Source of the DNA: Martinezella lusitana | GTDB taxonomy: Bacteria; Pseudomonadota; Alphaproteobacteria; Rhizobiales; Rhizobiaceae | Direction of reading: 5' to 3' | Length of the DNA: 64,000 nt | Assembly (NCBI RefSeq): GCF_010668395.1 | Contig: NZ_WUEY01000004.1 | Coordinates: 310,001 to 374,000 of the forward strand | Shown: positions 25,032-34,849 of the stretch, piece after piece | Position numbering within the stretch: position 1 is the stretch's first letter | How the letters are laid out: every line of letters starts with the position of its first letter | Program-made: the position numbers and the translations under genes | The notes under the pieces: model-generated | Seen by the model: the letters and a program-made list of their open reading frames with translations, nothing else | Databases searched by the model: none | What the model was told of the DNA's origin: nothing

Positions 25032-26987
25032 CTATTCAACCGAATTGAACTTCTTCACCTGAAGGAAATTCACCGCGGTTCCGCTGAAACGCTCGGGATC
25101 GATGGAAGCCGTCTGCACCTTGAAGCCATCCGTATAAACGGCGGTCGGCTGGGCGCGGAGCGTCGGGCTCACGAAACGCGGCGCCTTGACCGGGCGATTC
25201 CCGATCTCGACGCGAGCCTTCGCGATCGCCCATTGCGAAATCATCTTGTCGGTCAGCTTCGGCGCAGTCGTCACCGTTGCCCGGCCGGCATCGGCATCGG
25301 CCGCATCCTGCTTGCTCGGCCGCCCGCCCTTGGCTGCAATGCCTGCGGCAATCGCACGTTCCTGCGGCGTTACCGTGTCGAAACTGTCATTGAAGCGATG
25401 AGTGCTCGCCTTCACCTCGTTGCGGATCGGCGCCAGCGCCGCCACCTGCATCGGCATCCGCTGGGCCGGCCTCTGCTGCGGCAGGACCGAAGCGATCGCC
25501 TGGGCCGCATCGTTGTCGGTCGCCATGCCGCCATTTACGGGCGCAACCTGATCCTTGGAGGCGACATTGTTGGACGGCGGCGTCATCGGAACCGCATTGT
25601 TCGCATCCGACCGATCCGGCCGGCTCTGCTCCAGTGCAGCGACGATCGACGGCGAAAGCGTACCTGCGTCGGCCTGATCGTCGATCGATTCCTGATCGGC
25701 GTCGGCGGAAGCCAGAAGGCTTTCGGCCAGCTCGGGGCGCTGTGCCGGGACGGGAACGGCAGCCAGTTGACCTCTCATGTCAGCCTCGGCCGATGCCACT
25801 TCGGCATCTCCGGGAGCACGGCGATCCAGCAGGGAAGGCACCGGCACATGATAGGCGCGCAGATCGGCATATTGCGGCTGATCGTCCGTATTCGGCATGG
25901 CGGCGGCGAGCGCATCCTGAGCCGCGTTACGAGACGGCGAGACAAGAGCGGAAGCAACGTCACTGCCGGCAGGCTGATTGCCAAAAGCGGGCCGAACCTG
26001 CGGGACAGGCGCATTTACGCTGGCAACCTGAACCTGGGCGGGAGCCTGAGCCGGGCTATCGTCACCCTCGTCGCTGGCGGCCGGAGCCGGCTGGCCCTTG
26101 CGGGCAGCCGAAGCGACAGCCACCGGCGCTGCGGCCGTGCCCGTATCTGCATTGTCCTCTTCTTCATCCGCACCACCGCCGCCGCCGAACAGGCGGGCGA
26201 AGAAGCCGCGACGAGGCGAAGAAGAACTGGCGATCTGGATATTGTCCGACGACATGCGGCGCTTGTAATCGGCCACGGCCTCCTGGTAGCCCGGCAGCGG
26301 CCGGCCGTCGGCCGGAATATGCATCGTCTTGCCGTCCGGGAAGAGGCGGACGAGATCCTGGCGGTCCATGCGCGGCCATGCGCGCACGCCGCCGACATCC
26401 ATGTGGACGAAGGGGGAACCGGAGGTCGGATAGTAGCCGACGCCGCCCACCTGAAGCTTCATGCCGATTTCGCGCAGCTTGGTGAGCTTGACGTCGGGAA
26501 TGTAGAAATCCATCGCGTTGCCGAGCATGTGCTGGCTCTTCTTGGCAACGCCGGTATGGGCGGAGCGCGTGCGCAGCATCTCGTTGGTGCCGGGCGAACG
26601 GAAGCCGCAAATCACGTAGATGAATTCATGCGAACCGCTTTCGCGGTAGACTTCCCAGATCAGGTCGAACAGGCGCGGATTCATCTTGGTCGGCTGATTC
26701 TTGCGCCAGTCGCGCAGGATGCGGTTCAGCTTCTCGAGGCCGTCCGGATCGAACTTGCCATTGCGCTTGTAGGTGATGACGGCCTTTTCACCGGTGTGGA
26801 CGTAATAGATCTTGAGGCTACGGGTTTCGCCGCCCGCCTGCGAGGGCGTACCGACGAAAACAGGAGTGGAAACAGCCAAAGCAAGGAGGCCAACGGCTAC
26901 TACCTTGGCCACCTTGCGAAATATGTCAGAGCACGCAGAATGCCAGCTCAAGCTATTAGGCTTGGTATTTCCACTCAAATTCGGCAA
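25032..26987 (-). CDS. DUF882 / M15-like peptidoglycan peptidase with long disordered tail
   Basis: A 651-residue protein. Residues 20-52 form a signal or anchor (VAKVVAVGLLALAVSTPVFV). The DUF882 (YcbK/MepK-like, peptidase M15) domain runs to about residue 210, with metal ligands in AKKSQHMLGNAMDFYI and SPFVHMDVGG. Such enzymes cut peptidoglycan cross-links in the periplasm. From about 250 to 600 the protein is Ala, Pro, Gln and Asp rich and looks disordered. The extreme C-terminus (KMISQWAIAKARVEIGNRPV and onward) is more ordered and ends with a conserved-looking segment. The start is a TTG at 26987 with GGGG 7 bases upstream. A terminator follows. Confidence 0.85.
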   Translation of the reverse strand: MPNLSGNTKPNSLSWHSACSDIFRKVAKVVAVGLLALAVSTPVFVGTPSQAGGETRSLKIYYVHTGEKAVITYKRNGKFDPDGLEKLNRILRDWRKNQPTKMNPRLFDLIWEVYRESGSHEFIYVICGFRSPGTNEMLRTRSAHTGVAKKSQHMLGNAMDFYIPDVKLTKLREIGMKLQVGGVGYYPTSGSPFVHMDVGGVRAWPRMDRQDLVRLFPDGKTMHIPADGRPLPGYQEAVADYKRRMSSDNIQIASSSSPRRGFFARLFGGGGGADEEEDNADTGTAAAPVAVASAARKGQPAPAASDEGDDSPAQAPAQVQVASVNAPVPQVRPAFGNQPAGSDVASALVSPSRNAAQDALAAAMPNTDDQPQYADLRAYHVPVPSLLDRRAPGDAEVASAEADMRGQLAAVPVPAQRPELAESLLASADADQESIDDQADAGTLSPSIVAALEQSRPDRSDANNAVPMTPPSNNVASKDQVAPVNGGMATDNDAAQAIASVLPQQRPAQRMPMQVAALAPIRNEVKASTHRFNDSFDTVTPQERAIAAGIAAKGGRPSKQDAADADAGRATVTTAPKLTDKMISQWAIAKARVEIGNRPVKAPRFVSPTLRAQPTAVYTDGFKVQTASIDPERFSGTAVNFLQVKKFNSVE

Positions 26988-27162
26988 TTCGATCCCCGTC
27001 CGACAGACAATGTCGCATCGTGTTCCAAATGGCTGTCAATTGCGGTGACACGATGGCAAAAATGCCACACATGGTCGCCCTCTTCATACATGGTGAACGA
27101 TGCACTAACAAGTGCCTTACGACGGGTAACAAAATATGCTTGCCTAAACGTTAAGCATTCAC

Positions 27163-28743
27163 TCATGCAGCGTTTTTCTGCGGATCGTCGGGGTCTATAC
27201 CATAATCCTTCAACTTACGATAGAGAGTTGAGCGCCCGATGCCAAGCTTTCTGGCCACTTGGCTCATCTGCCCACGATAGAATTTCAGCGCGAATCGGAT
27301 CAGTTCCTCCTCGACATCCGCCAGTTTCCTGACGTCGCCGGCTATGTTGGTGCTGACGATGACATTGTCGGAAGCGCTTGCCGATGCATCGGCCGCGGAA
27401 AGCGGAGAGGTTGCAGCCGCCCCGTGCGAAACCATGTGCGCCATGCGTTCGCCCCGTTCGACGGCGACGGTATCGGCCGGATGACCATGCGAATTATCCA
27501 CAACTAAGGTCGGATGCTCGGCGGCGAAATAGCCGGGCAGCTGCGCGGCGATCTGCGGGAAATCCGTGTCAAGCAACTCCGGCCCTTCGGACAGAACGAC
27601 CGCCCGGAAGATCGCGTTTTCGAGCTGGCGGATATTGCCCGGCCAGTCATAGGCCGTCAGCAGCGCCAGTGCGTCGTTGCTGATGCCGAGCGGGTGATCG
27701 AGCTTCTGCTCGAGCGCGAACCGGTCAACAAAGGCGCGCGCCAGGTGCGGAATGTCTTCCTTGCGGCGGCGCAGGGCCGGCATGGTGATCGGGAAAACGT
27801 TGAGGCGATAGTAAAGGTCCTCGCGGAACCGCCCTGCCTTCACCTCTTCGATCAGATCCTTGTTGGTCGCCGAAATCAGCCGCACGTTGACCTTCTGCGC
27901 GACACGCGCGCCGACGGTCTCGATTTCACCCTGCTGCACGGCGCGCAGCAGCTTGACCTGGACTTCCAGCGGCAGATCGCCGATCTCGTCCAGGAACAGC
28001 GTGCCGCCGTCGGCCTCCATGAACTTGCCGATGTGACGCTCGGCCGCACCCGTGAACGCGCCCTTTTCATGTCCGAAGAGGATGCTCTCGACCAGATTGT
28101 GCGGGATAGCGCCGCAGTTGACGGTCACGAACGGCTTGCCGGCGCGGTCGCTTGCAGCCTGGATGGCGCGGGCCACCAGCTCCTTGCCGACGCCCGATTC
28201 GCCTTCCAGCACCACCGGAATGTTGGATTGCGCGGCGCGATGAGCCAGATCGATCACCCGCATCATCGCCGGACTTGCCGAGACGATATCGTCGAAGGTG
28301 ATGCTGCTCGAGCGCGACTTGCGTCCGGCGCGGGCCTTCGCCTCGCGCTGATCGAGTTTCAGCGCATTGGCGATCGATGCCGCGATGCGCTCCGGCGATA
28401 CCGGCTTGACGACGAAATCGAAGGCGCCGGCCCGCATGGCCTGCACCACGGTATCGATGCCGCCCTGCCCCGTCTGCACGATGACGGGCAGGTCGATGCC
28501 CATATCGTTCAGCGCGCCGAGAAACTCTATGCCGTTCATCTCCGGCATCATCAGATCGAGCACGATAACGCTGATCTGATCGATGCCACGCTTCAAGAAC
28601 TCAAGGCCGAGACGGCCGTTCTCTGCCAAATGGGCAACGTGTCCGTGCCGCTCGATGGCATTCTTCAGCAGACGACGTTGAATCGGATCATCCTCAACAA
28701 CGAGAATCTGCGCGCCCCCCTTGGCGCTATTGTAACCGGTCAT
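27163..28743 (-). CDS. Sigma-54-dependent response regulator (NtrC class), orphan
   Basis: A 526-residue NtrC-type activator. The receiver domain has the acidic pair VVEDDP and phospho-acceptor Asp63 in [13 protein letters not shown]. The AAA+ domain has Walker A GESGVGKE, the sigma-54 contact loop [16 protein letters not shown] and the arginine-finger region. The C-terminal Fis-type HTH reads [21 protein letters not shown] Ser/Ala/His-rich linker of 70 or so residues separates AAA+ and HTH and is longer than usual. No histidine kinase is adjacent, so the cognate sensor lies elsewhere. It is divergent from pepF and followed on its strand by the DUF882 gene after 175 bases. Confidence 0.96.
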   Translation of the reverse strand: MTGYNSAKGGAQILVVEDDPIQRRLLKNAIERHGHVAHLAENGRLGLEFLKRGIDQISVIVLDLMMPEMNGIEFLGALNDMGIDLPVIVQTGQGGIDTVVQAMRAGAFDFVVKPVSPERIAASIANALKLDQREAKARAGRKSRSSSITFDDIVSASPAMMRVIDLAHRAAQSNIPVVLEGESGVGKELVARAIQAASDRAGKPFVTVNCGAIPHNLVESILFGHEKGAFTGAAERHIGKFMEADGGTLFLDEIGDLPLEVQVKLLRAVQQGEIETVGARVAQKVNVRLISATNKDLIEEVKAGRFREDLYYRLNVFPITMPALRRRKEDIPHLARAFVDRFALEQKLDHPLGISNDALALLTAYDWPGNIRQLENAIFRAVVLSEGPELLDTDFPQIAAQLPGYFAAEHPTLVVDNSHGHPADTVAVERGERMAHMVSHGAAATSPLSAADASASASDNVIVSTNIAGDVRKLADVEEELIRFALKFYRGQMSQVARKLGIGRSTLYRKLKDYGIDPDDPQKNAA

Positions 28744-28963
28744 TGGTGCCTCACTTCATGCGAAACCTGAAGCGAACACTCGCAGAAAGGCTTGAACATG
28801 AAGTTTTGCCAAACCATCGCATTTTAATCATTATGACGAATATAAAATCGCTTATGATTCAACCGACAGTGCAGGAAAATCAGGCCTTGCGGCGGGCTTT
28901 CCAGCCGAATAGACACCAACGGAACGGACGTTCCGAACAATAAAAGCAGAGGAAATATCGCCC

Positions 28964-30808
28964 ATGAGCCCGACCTCGCTCCATCGATCCCTTAATTTCT
29001 CCGCGAGCCAGGCCGCCGGTAGCGCGCTCGGAGACCTGCCAGCCTGGAAGCTCAGCGATCTCTATCCGTCCGCGACCTCGCCCGAGTTCCTCGGCGACAT
29101 GGAAAAGGCCGGCAAGATGGCCGTAGCCTTCGAAGAGAAGTGGAAGGGAAAGCTTACCGATGCCGCCGCCAAATCAGGCGATGCCGGCATCGGCGCGGCT
29201 ATAAAGGACTACGAGGCGCTGGACGACGTCATGGGCCGCCTCGGCTCCTTCGCCGGCCTCACCTATTTTTCCAACACAATCGATCCGGCCAACGGCAAGC
29301 TTTACGGCGACGTTCAGACAAAGCTGACGGACTATTCCGCGCATCTGCTGTTCTTTGCGCTGGAGCTGAACCGCATCGACGATGCGGTCATGGACGCCTG
29401 CATGGCGAACGACCCCGCCGCTGGCCATTATCGCCCCTGGATCGTCGACCTGCGCAAGGACAAGCCGCACCAGCTCGACGACAAGTTGGAGCAGCTGTTC
29501 CTGGAAAAATCCATGACGAGCGCCGCCGCCTTCAACCGGCTGTTCGACGAGACGATGGCGGAGCTGCGCTTCGAGATCGACGGCGAAAAGCAGCCGCTGG
29601 AAGTCGCCCTGAACATGCTGCAGGAGCAGGATCCGGAAGCGCGCCGCAAGGCGGCCATGGCGCTTGCCGAAACCTTCAAGGCCAACCTGCGCACCTTCAC
29701 GCTCATCACCAACACGCTCGCCAAGGACAAGGAAATCGCCGACCGCTGGCGCGGCTTCGAGGATATCGCCGACTCGAGGCATCTGGCCAACCGCGTCGAG
29801 CGCGAGGTGGTGGATGCGCTGGCCGCCGCCGTGCGCGACGCCTATCCGCGCCTTTCGCACCGCTACTACAAGATGAAGGCCAAGTGGCTCGGCATGGACC
29901 AGATGAATTTCTGGGACCGCAATGCGCCGCTGCCGGAAACGCCGAATGCGCTGATCCCCTGGAACGATGCGAAAGACACGGTGCTGTCAGCCTATGGCAA
30001 TTTCGCCCCGGAAATGGCTGATATCGCCAAGCGCTTCTTCGATGAGGAATGGATCGATGCGCCGGTGCGCCCGGGCAAGGCGCCGGGCGCCTTCGCGCAT
30101 CCGACCGTACCGTCGGCTCACCCCTACGTCCTCGTCAACTACATGGGCAAGCCGCGCGATGTCATGACGCTCGCGCATGAGCTCGGTCATGGCGTGCATC
30201 AGGTGCTGGCCGGCGGCCAGGGCGCTCTGATGTGCCAGACGCCGCTGACATTGGCCGAAACCGCCTCCGTCTTCGGCGAGATGCTGACCTTCCGCGCCCT
30301 GCTCGACAGGACCACCGACAAGCGCGAGCGCAAGGCGATGCTCGCCCAGAAGGTCGAGGACATGATCAATACGGTCGTGCGCCAGATCGCCTTCTACGAA
30401 TTCGAGCGCAAGGTGCATACCGCCCGCAAGAATGGCGAGCTGACGTCGGACGACATCGGCGCGCTGTGGCTCTCGGTCCAGGAGGAAAGCCTGGGCCCGG
30501 CCATCAAGATCTCGGAAGGCTACGAGACCTACTGGGCCTATATCCCCCATTTCATCCATTCGCCCTTCTACGTCTATGCCTATGCCTTCGGCGATTGCCT
30601 GGTGAACTCGCTCTATGCGGTCTACCGCAATGCCGAAAAGGGCTTCCAGGAGAAGTATTTCGAGCTGCTGAAGGCCGGCGGCACCAAGCACCACTCCGAA
30701 CTTCTGAAGCCTTTCGGCCTCGACGCGACCGATCCGTCGTTCTGGAGCAAGGGCCTGTCGATGATCGAAGGGCTGATCGACGAGCTGGAAGCGCTAGATA
30801 AGAATTGA
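28964..30808 (+). CDS. pepF: Oligoendopeptidase F (M3 family)
   Basis: A 614-residue cytoplasmic zinc peptidase of the PepF/M3B family. The zinc motif HELGHGVH lies near residue 405, and the third ligand comes from the following ETASVFGEML segment. It degrades oligopeptides of about 7-20 residues released by protein turnover. Length and architecture (N-terminal helical domain, then M3 catalytic domain) are normal. The ATG at 28964 has GAGG 11 bases upstream. It is followed after 99 bases by the folate genes pabB-pabC and may share a transcript. Confidence 0.97.
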   Translation: MSPTSLHRSLNFSASQAAGSALGDLPAWKLSDLYPSATSPEFLGDMEKAGKMAVAFEEKWKGKLTDAAAKSGDAGIGAAIKDYEALDDVMGRLGSFAGLTYFSNTIDPANGKLYGDVQTKLTDYSAHLLFFALELNRIDDAVMDACMANDPAAGHYRPWIVDLRKDKPHQLDDKLEQLFLEKSMTSAAAFNRLFDETMAELRFEIDGEKQPLEVALNMLQEQDPEARRKAAMALAETFKANLRTFTLITNTLAKDKEIADRWRGFEDIADSRHLANRVEREVVDALAAAVRDAYPRLSHRYYKMKAKWLGMDQMNFWDRNAPLPETPNALIPWNDAKDTVLSAYGNFAPEMADIAKRFFDEEWIDAPVRPGKAPGAFAHPTVPSAHPYVLVNYMGKPRDVMTLAHELGHGVHQVLAGGQGALMCQTPLTLAETASVFGEMLTFRALLDRTTDKRERKAMLAQKVEDMINTVVRQIAFYEFERKVHTARKNGELTSDDIGALWLSVQEESLGPAIKISEGYETYWAYIPHFIHSPFYVYAYAFGDCLVNSLYAVYRNAEKGFQEKYFELLKAGGTKHHSELLKPFGLDATDPSFWSKGLSMIEGLIDELEALDKN

Positions 30809-30907
30809 AATTCAGTCTGCTCGCAGGAGCAGGTCAGGCACGTCCGTCATTGCTGCAGCTTCCGTGCCTGACAATCGACATAACCAGAACCCGATCGAAA
30901 TCCGCGC

Positions 30908-32068
30908 ATGGCCGACGCCATACCCTACGTCCTCTTCAGGGACGACAGCACAGGACAAGTGATGATCTTCGCCGAGCCGGCGGAGATCATCATCGCCCAT
31001 ACGCGCGCGCAATTCTCCGATGCGCTGGAGCGCATGGAAGAGGCCAAACGGCAGGGAAAATGGCTTGCCGGATACATGGCCTATGAGGCCGGCCATCTCT
31101 TCGAAGAGAAGCTCGCATCCTTTGCCGAGGAGAACAGGGAGACGCCGCTGCTCTGCTTCGGCGTTTTCGACGGCCCGGCCGCCGATGGCCATCCCCTTGG
31201 CCAGCCGGCCCAGCGCCTGGAAAACCGGGAATTCCTGACGGAGCCGAAAGCGGCCTGGAATTTCGAGATCTACAAGGAGCGCTTCGACAGGCTGCATTGG
31301 CACCTCCGCCAGGGCGACTGCTACCAGGCGAACCTCACCATGCCGATCCATGCCCGCTGGAATGGCGACGCGCGGGCAGCCTTCTGGTCGCTGATCGAAC
31401 GGCAGCCGGTGAAATACGGCGCACTCGTCGATCTCGGCGGCCCGGTCATCCTGTCGCGCTCGCCGGAACTCTTCTTCCGCACGGACGATGACGGCTGGAT
31501 AGAGACGCATCCGATGAAGGGCACGGCCAAGCGCGGCGCGAGTGCGGCCGAAGATGCCGAGATCATCCGCGCCATGCTCGCCGACGAGAAGACGCAGGCG
31601 GAAAACCGCATGATCGTCGACCTGCTGCGCAACGATATCTCGCGCATCACCGAGGTCGGCACGCTCGACGTTCCCAAGCTCTTCGACATCGAAACCTACC
31701 CGACCTTGCACCAGATGGTCAGCCATGTGCAGGCAAGGCTGCTTCCGGGCATGTCCGTTCGCGATATCCTTGCAGCGCTCTTTCCTTGCGGTTCGATCAC
31801 CGGCGCGCCGAAAATGCGGGCGATGGAGATTCTGCATGACCTCGAAGACGGCCCACGCGACGCCTATTGCGGCGCGATCGGCATGATCTCCCCCGCCGGC
31901 GCCATGCGTTTTTCGGTGGCGATCCGCACGATCACGCTTTTCGAAGACGGCCGCGCGGTGTTCAATGTCGGCGGAGGCATCGTCTTCGATTCGACGGCGG
32001 AAGCGGAATATGAAGAATGCCTCCTCAAGGCGCGCTTCGCCGTGGGGGACCGATGGATCGACCGGTAG
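30908..32068 (+). CDS. pabB: Aminodeoxychorismate synthase component I
   Basis: A 386-residue chorismate-binding enzyme making 4-amino-4-deoxychorismate for folate. Signatures are LSRSPELFFR, HPMKGTAKRG, EKTQAENRMIVDLLRNDIS, PTLHQMVSHVQARL and the GSITGAPKMRAMEI loop. It is shorter than E. coli PabB, being the compact alphaproteobacterial form. Its stop lies 16 bases inside the pabC-like gene, so the two are coupled. No pabA glutaminase partner is adjacent, so either it uses a shared TrpG-type glutaminase or ammonia. Confidence 0.95.
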   Translation: MADAIPYVLFRDDSTGQVMIFAEPAEIIIAHTRAQFSDALERMEEAKRQGKWLAGYMAYEAGHLFEEKLASFAEENRETPLLCFGVFDGPAADGHPLGQPAQRLENREFLTEPKAAWNFEIYKERFDRLHWHLRQGDCYQANLTMPIHARWNGDARAAFWSLIERQPVKYGALVDLGGPVILSRSPELFFRTDDDGWIETHPMKGTAKRGASAAEDAEIIRAMLADEKTQAENRMIVDLLRNDISRITEVGTLDVPKLFDIETYPTLHQMVSHVQARLLPGMSVRDILAALFPCGSITGAPKMRAMEILHDLEDGPRDAYCGAIGMISPAGAMRFSVAIRTITLFEDGRAVFNVGGGIVFDSTAEAEYEECLLKARFAVGDRWIDR

Positions 32069-32694
32069 AGGATTTTTCTCTGATCGAGACGCTGCGATAC
32101 GAGCCGGAAACCGGCTTCGTCCGTTTGCGCCTTCATCTCGCCCGGCTGCAACGGTCCGCCCGCCGCCTCGGCTTTTCAGCTCCGCAGAACGTACTCGGGA
32201 AACTGGACCATGCGGTCGCCGCCGCCGCCGCACCTTTGAGGGTTCGGCTGACGCTGGATCGCCAAGGGCAAACGGAGGTGACGACGGCGCCGTTTGTCCC
32301 GCTGCTGCCCGATACCGTCTGGCGCGTCCGCATTGCGGCAACCCGCCTCGATTCCTCCGACAAGCTGCTGCGCGTCAAGACCACGCGCCGCGCGGTCTAT
32401 GAAGCGGCACGCGCGGAATACCGGCCCGACGAGGCAGACGAGGTGCTGATGCTCAATGAGAAGGACGAGGTTTGCGAAGGCACGATCACCTCGGTCTTCG
32501 TCGAGGATGACCCGGATACGCTGCGCACCCCGCCCATTTCCGCCGGCCTGCTCGCCGGCGTCCTGCGCACCGAACTCATCTGCCAGCGCAAGGCCCGCGT
32601 CGGCCGCATCCGGCTCGACGATCTGAAGGACCGCACCCTTTACGTCGGAAACTCCCTGCGCGGCCTGATCCGCGCGCAACTTATATGGAATTGA
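32053..32694 (+). CDS. pabC: Aminotransferase class IV protein, aminodeoxychorismate lyase (PabC-like)
   Basis: A 213-residue fold-type IV PLP protein. The PLP Lys is in LLRVKTTRRAVYEAA, and the domain also has EVLMLNEKDEVCEGTITSVF (the E-x-T/N phosphate-side motif). It would release 4-aminobenzoate and pyruvate from aminodeoxychorismate. It is shorter than E. coli PabC (around 270), lacking part of the N-terminal domain. The overlap with pabB and a GGGGG ribosome-binding site 6 bases before ATG 32053 support both the start and the role. Some rhizobia annotate it as a D-amino-acid transaminase-like protein. Confidence 0.88.
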   Translation: MDRPVEDFSLIETLRYEPETGFVRLRLHLARLQRSARRLGFSAPQNVLGKLDHAVAAAAAPLRVRLTLDRQGQTEVTTAPFVPLLPDTVWRVRIAATRLDSSDKLLRVKTTRRAVYEAARAEYRPDEADEVLMLNEKDEVCEGTITSVFVEDDPDTLRTPPISAGLLAGVLRTELICQRKARVGRIRLDDLKDRTLYVGNSLRGLIRAQLIWN

Positions 32695-32697
32695 CGC

Positions 32698-32982
32698 ATG
32701 TTCATCCTCTCGCTTACCTACCTCAAGGGCAATGACGAAGCCGACAAGCACATGGAGCCGCATATGGCCTGGGTGAAGGAAGGCTATGCCAGGGGCTGGT
32801 TCCTCGCATCGGGCCGCAAGGTGCCGCGCACCGGCGGCGTCATCTTCGCCCGCGGCGAGCGTGCCGAGCTGGAGGCCTACGTCGCCGCCGATCCCTTCAC
32901 TATCCACGGTGTCGCCGCCTACGAAGTTCAGGAAATCGCCTTCACCACCGTCATCGATGGATTGGAAACCTTGAAGGGATAA
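32698..32982 (+). CDS. YciI-family small protein
   Basis: A 94-residue YciI-like ferredoxin-fold protein: MFILSLTYLKGNDEADKHME, then HMAWVKEGYARGWFLASGRK and AYVAADPFTIHGVAAYEVQE with the conserved D-P-F. The family contains His/Asp dyads resembling muconolactone isomerases, but most members have no known reaction. It starts 3 bases after the pabC-like gene, so it belongs to the pabB-pabC operon; a link to folate is not established. Confidence 0.92.
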   Translation: MFILSLTYLKGNDEADKHMEPHMAWVKEGYARGWFLASGRKVPRTGGVIFARGERAELEAYVAADPFTIHGVAAYEVQEIAFTTVIDGLETLKG

Positions 32983-33031
32983 GCGATGGAAGAAGGCCTT
33001 TTTCCGCTTATGTCAGCGAAAACCAACCTTG

Positions 33032-33071
33032 AAGGCAACAAACTCGTCGCATAAGGCGTGTATGTTGCCTT
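33032..33071. repeat. Inverted repeat between YciI and hss genes
   Basis: AAGGCAACA (33032-33040) and TGTTGCCTT (33063-33071) are a perfect 9-bp inverted repeat with a 22-base spacer. The 3' arm is followed by only a short T run, so it is a weak terminator at best, and it lies 145 bases upstream of the homospermidine synthase start. It could end the pab operon or act as an operator for hss. Confidence 0.5.
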
Positions 33072-33216
33072 TACTTGACTTTGTCCGGCTAACCCTGAAC
33101 AGCTCTTTATTGTGACATCAATTTGTGGTTAGAGCCGTTCACCTCGCGCATCCCCGCGCAAACTCTGATTGAGTTTCATGAACCGAACGGCGCACCGCCT
33201 TTCGAAGGAGAAAAGA

Positions 33217-34668
33217 ATGACGGAACAGAACTATCCGGTATATGCCGAAATTACCGGTCCGATCGTGATGATCGGCTTTGGCTCCATCGGCCGTGGCACG
33301 CTGCCCCTGATCGAGCGCCATTTCAAATTCGACAAGAGCCGGATGGTCGTCATCGACCCGCGTGAAGAGCCAGCCGACATGGAGATCCTGGCAAAGCATG
33401 GCGTCCGTCATATCAAGGAATATGTCACCAAGGACAACTACAAGGATCTGTTGAAGCCGCTCCTGACGGAAGGCGGCGGCCAGGGCTTCTGCGTCAACCT
33501 TTCGGTCGATACCGGCTCGCTCGATCTGGTCAAGCTGTGCCGCAAGCTCGACGTGCTTTACATCGACACCGTCGTCGAGCCCTGGCTCGGCTTCTATTTC
33601 GACAAGAGCCTGAAGAATGCCGACCGCACCAACTACGCGCTGCGCGAAACCATGCGCAAGGAAAAGGAAAAGAATCCGGGCGGCACGACGGCGGTTTCCA
33701 CCTGCGGCGCAAACCCGGGCATGGTCTCCTGGTTCGTCAAGCAGGCGCTCGTCAACCTCGCCAAGGATATCGGCCTGAAGTTCGAGGAGCCGGATCAGCA
33801 CGACCGCGAAGGCTGGGCCAAGCTGATGAAGAAGGTCGGCGTCAAGGGCATCCACATCGCCGAGCGCGACACGCAGCGTACCAAGCATCCGAAGCCGCTC
33901 AACGTCTTCTGGAACACCTGGTCTGTCGAAGGCTTCATCTCCGAAGGTCTGCAGCCGGCCGAACTCGGCTGGGGCACCCATGAGGAATGGATGCCGAAGA
34001 ACGCCAAGAAGCACAAGAAGGGCTCCAAGGCCGCCATCTATCTGGAACAGCCGGGTGCCAACACCCGCGTCCGTACCTGGTGCCCGACCCCCGGCCCGCA
34101 ATACGGCTTCCTCGTCACGCACAACGAGTCGATCTCGATCGCCGACTTCTTCACGGTGCGCGACAAGGACGGCGAAGTCACCTTCCGCCCGACCTGCCAC
34201 TATGCCTATCATCCGGCCAACGACGCCGTGCTCTCGCTGCACGAAATGTTCGGCAACGGCGGCACCCCGCAGCCGGTTCACCACGTTCTCGACGAGCATG
34301 AGCTGGAAGACGGCGTCGATGAACTCGGCGTCCTGCTCTACGGTCACGACAAGAACGCCTACTGGTACGGCTCGCGCCTGTCTCTCGAAGAGACCCGCCG
34401 CATCGCCCCCTACCAGAACGCCACCGGCCTGCAGGTGACCTCGGCGGTTCTCGCCGGCATGGTCTGGGCGCTCGAAAACCCGAAGGCCGGCATCGTCGAA
34501 GCCGACGAGATCGACTACAAGCGCTGCCTCGAAGTGCAGTTGCCCTATCTCGGCCCGGTTGAAGGCCACTACACCGACTGGACCCCGCTCGACGGCCGCC
34601 CGGGCCTCTTCCCGGAAGACATCGACACGAAGGATCCCTGGCAGTTCCGGAACATCCTGGTTCGCTGA
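33217..34668 (+). CDS. hss: Homospermidine synthase
   Basis: A 483-residue NAD-dependent enzyme making sym-homospermidine from putrescine, the main polyamine of many rhizobia. The Rossmann motif is GPIVMIGFGSIGRGTLPLIE, then DPREEPADMEIL. Further signatures are NLSVDTGSLDLVKLCR, VSTCGANPGMVSWFVKQAL and the closing PLDGRPGLFPEDIDTKDPWQ. AAGGAG lies 8 bases before ATG 33217; an in-frame ATG at 33169 lacks such a site. A strong terminator follows, so it is monocistronic. Homologues are common in alphaproteobacteria and support the rhizobial assignment. Confidence 0.97.
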   Translation: MTEQNYPVYAEITGPIVMIGFGSIGRGTLPLIERHFKFDKSRMVVIDPREEPADMEILAKHGVRHIKEYVTKDNYKDLLKPLLTEGGGQGFCVNLSVDTGSLDLVKLCRKLDVLYIDTVVEPWLGFYFDKSLKNADRTNYALRETMRKEKEKNPGGTTAVSTCGANPGMVSWFVKQALVNLAKDIGLKFEEPDQHDREGWAKLMKKVGVKGIHIAERDTQRTKHPKPLNVFWNTWSVEGFISEGLQPAELGWGTHEEWMPKNAKKHKKGSKAAIYLEQPGANTRVRTWCPTPGPQYGFLVTHNESISIADFFTVRDKDGEVTFRPTCHYAYHPANDAVLSLHEMFGNGGTPQPVHHVLDEHELEDGVDELGVLLYGHDKNAYWYGSRLSLEETRRIAPYQNATGLQVTSAVLAGMVWALENPKAGIVEADEIDYKRCLEVQLPYLGPVEGHYTDWTPLDGRPGLFPEDIDTKDPWQFRNILVR

Positions 34669-34700
34669 GAGTCGTAGGGTTCGCCCGATCCAACACTCCA

Positions 34701-34729
34701 ATGCCCGCACAGGTCGTGCGGGCATTTTT
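34701..34729 (+). terminator. Terminator of hss
   Basis: ATGCCCGCAC (34701-34710), loop AGGTC, GTGCGGGCAT (34716-34725), then TTTTT. Confidence 0.93.
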
Positions 34730-34849
34730 GTTACGCAGGCCAGATAAATCAAGCAGATCCGCTGTGAAGCCTTGCTTTAGCCCAATGGTCGCGCCATCTT
34801 CTTTACAACCGATATGCCTCTAGTCCGCCCTTTTCCGCGGGAGACATTT

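Noticed and set aside
24900..27332. Forward frame of about 810 codons opposite the DUF882 gene
   Set aside because: Low-complexity Arg/Gly/His-rich antisense of a Pro/Ala-rich gene; no domain and no ribosome-binding site.
33139..34752. Reverse frame of about 540 codons opposite homospermidine synthase
   Set aside because: Antisense shadow of hss; the terminator at 34701 and start site fit the forward gene.
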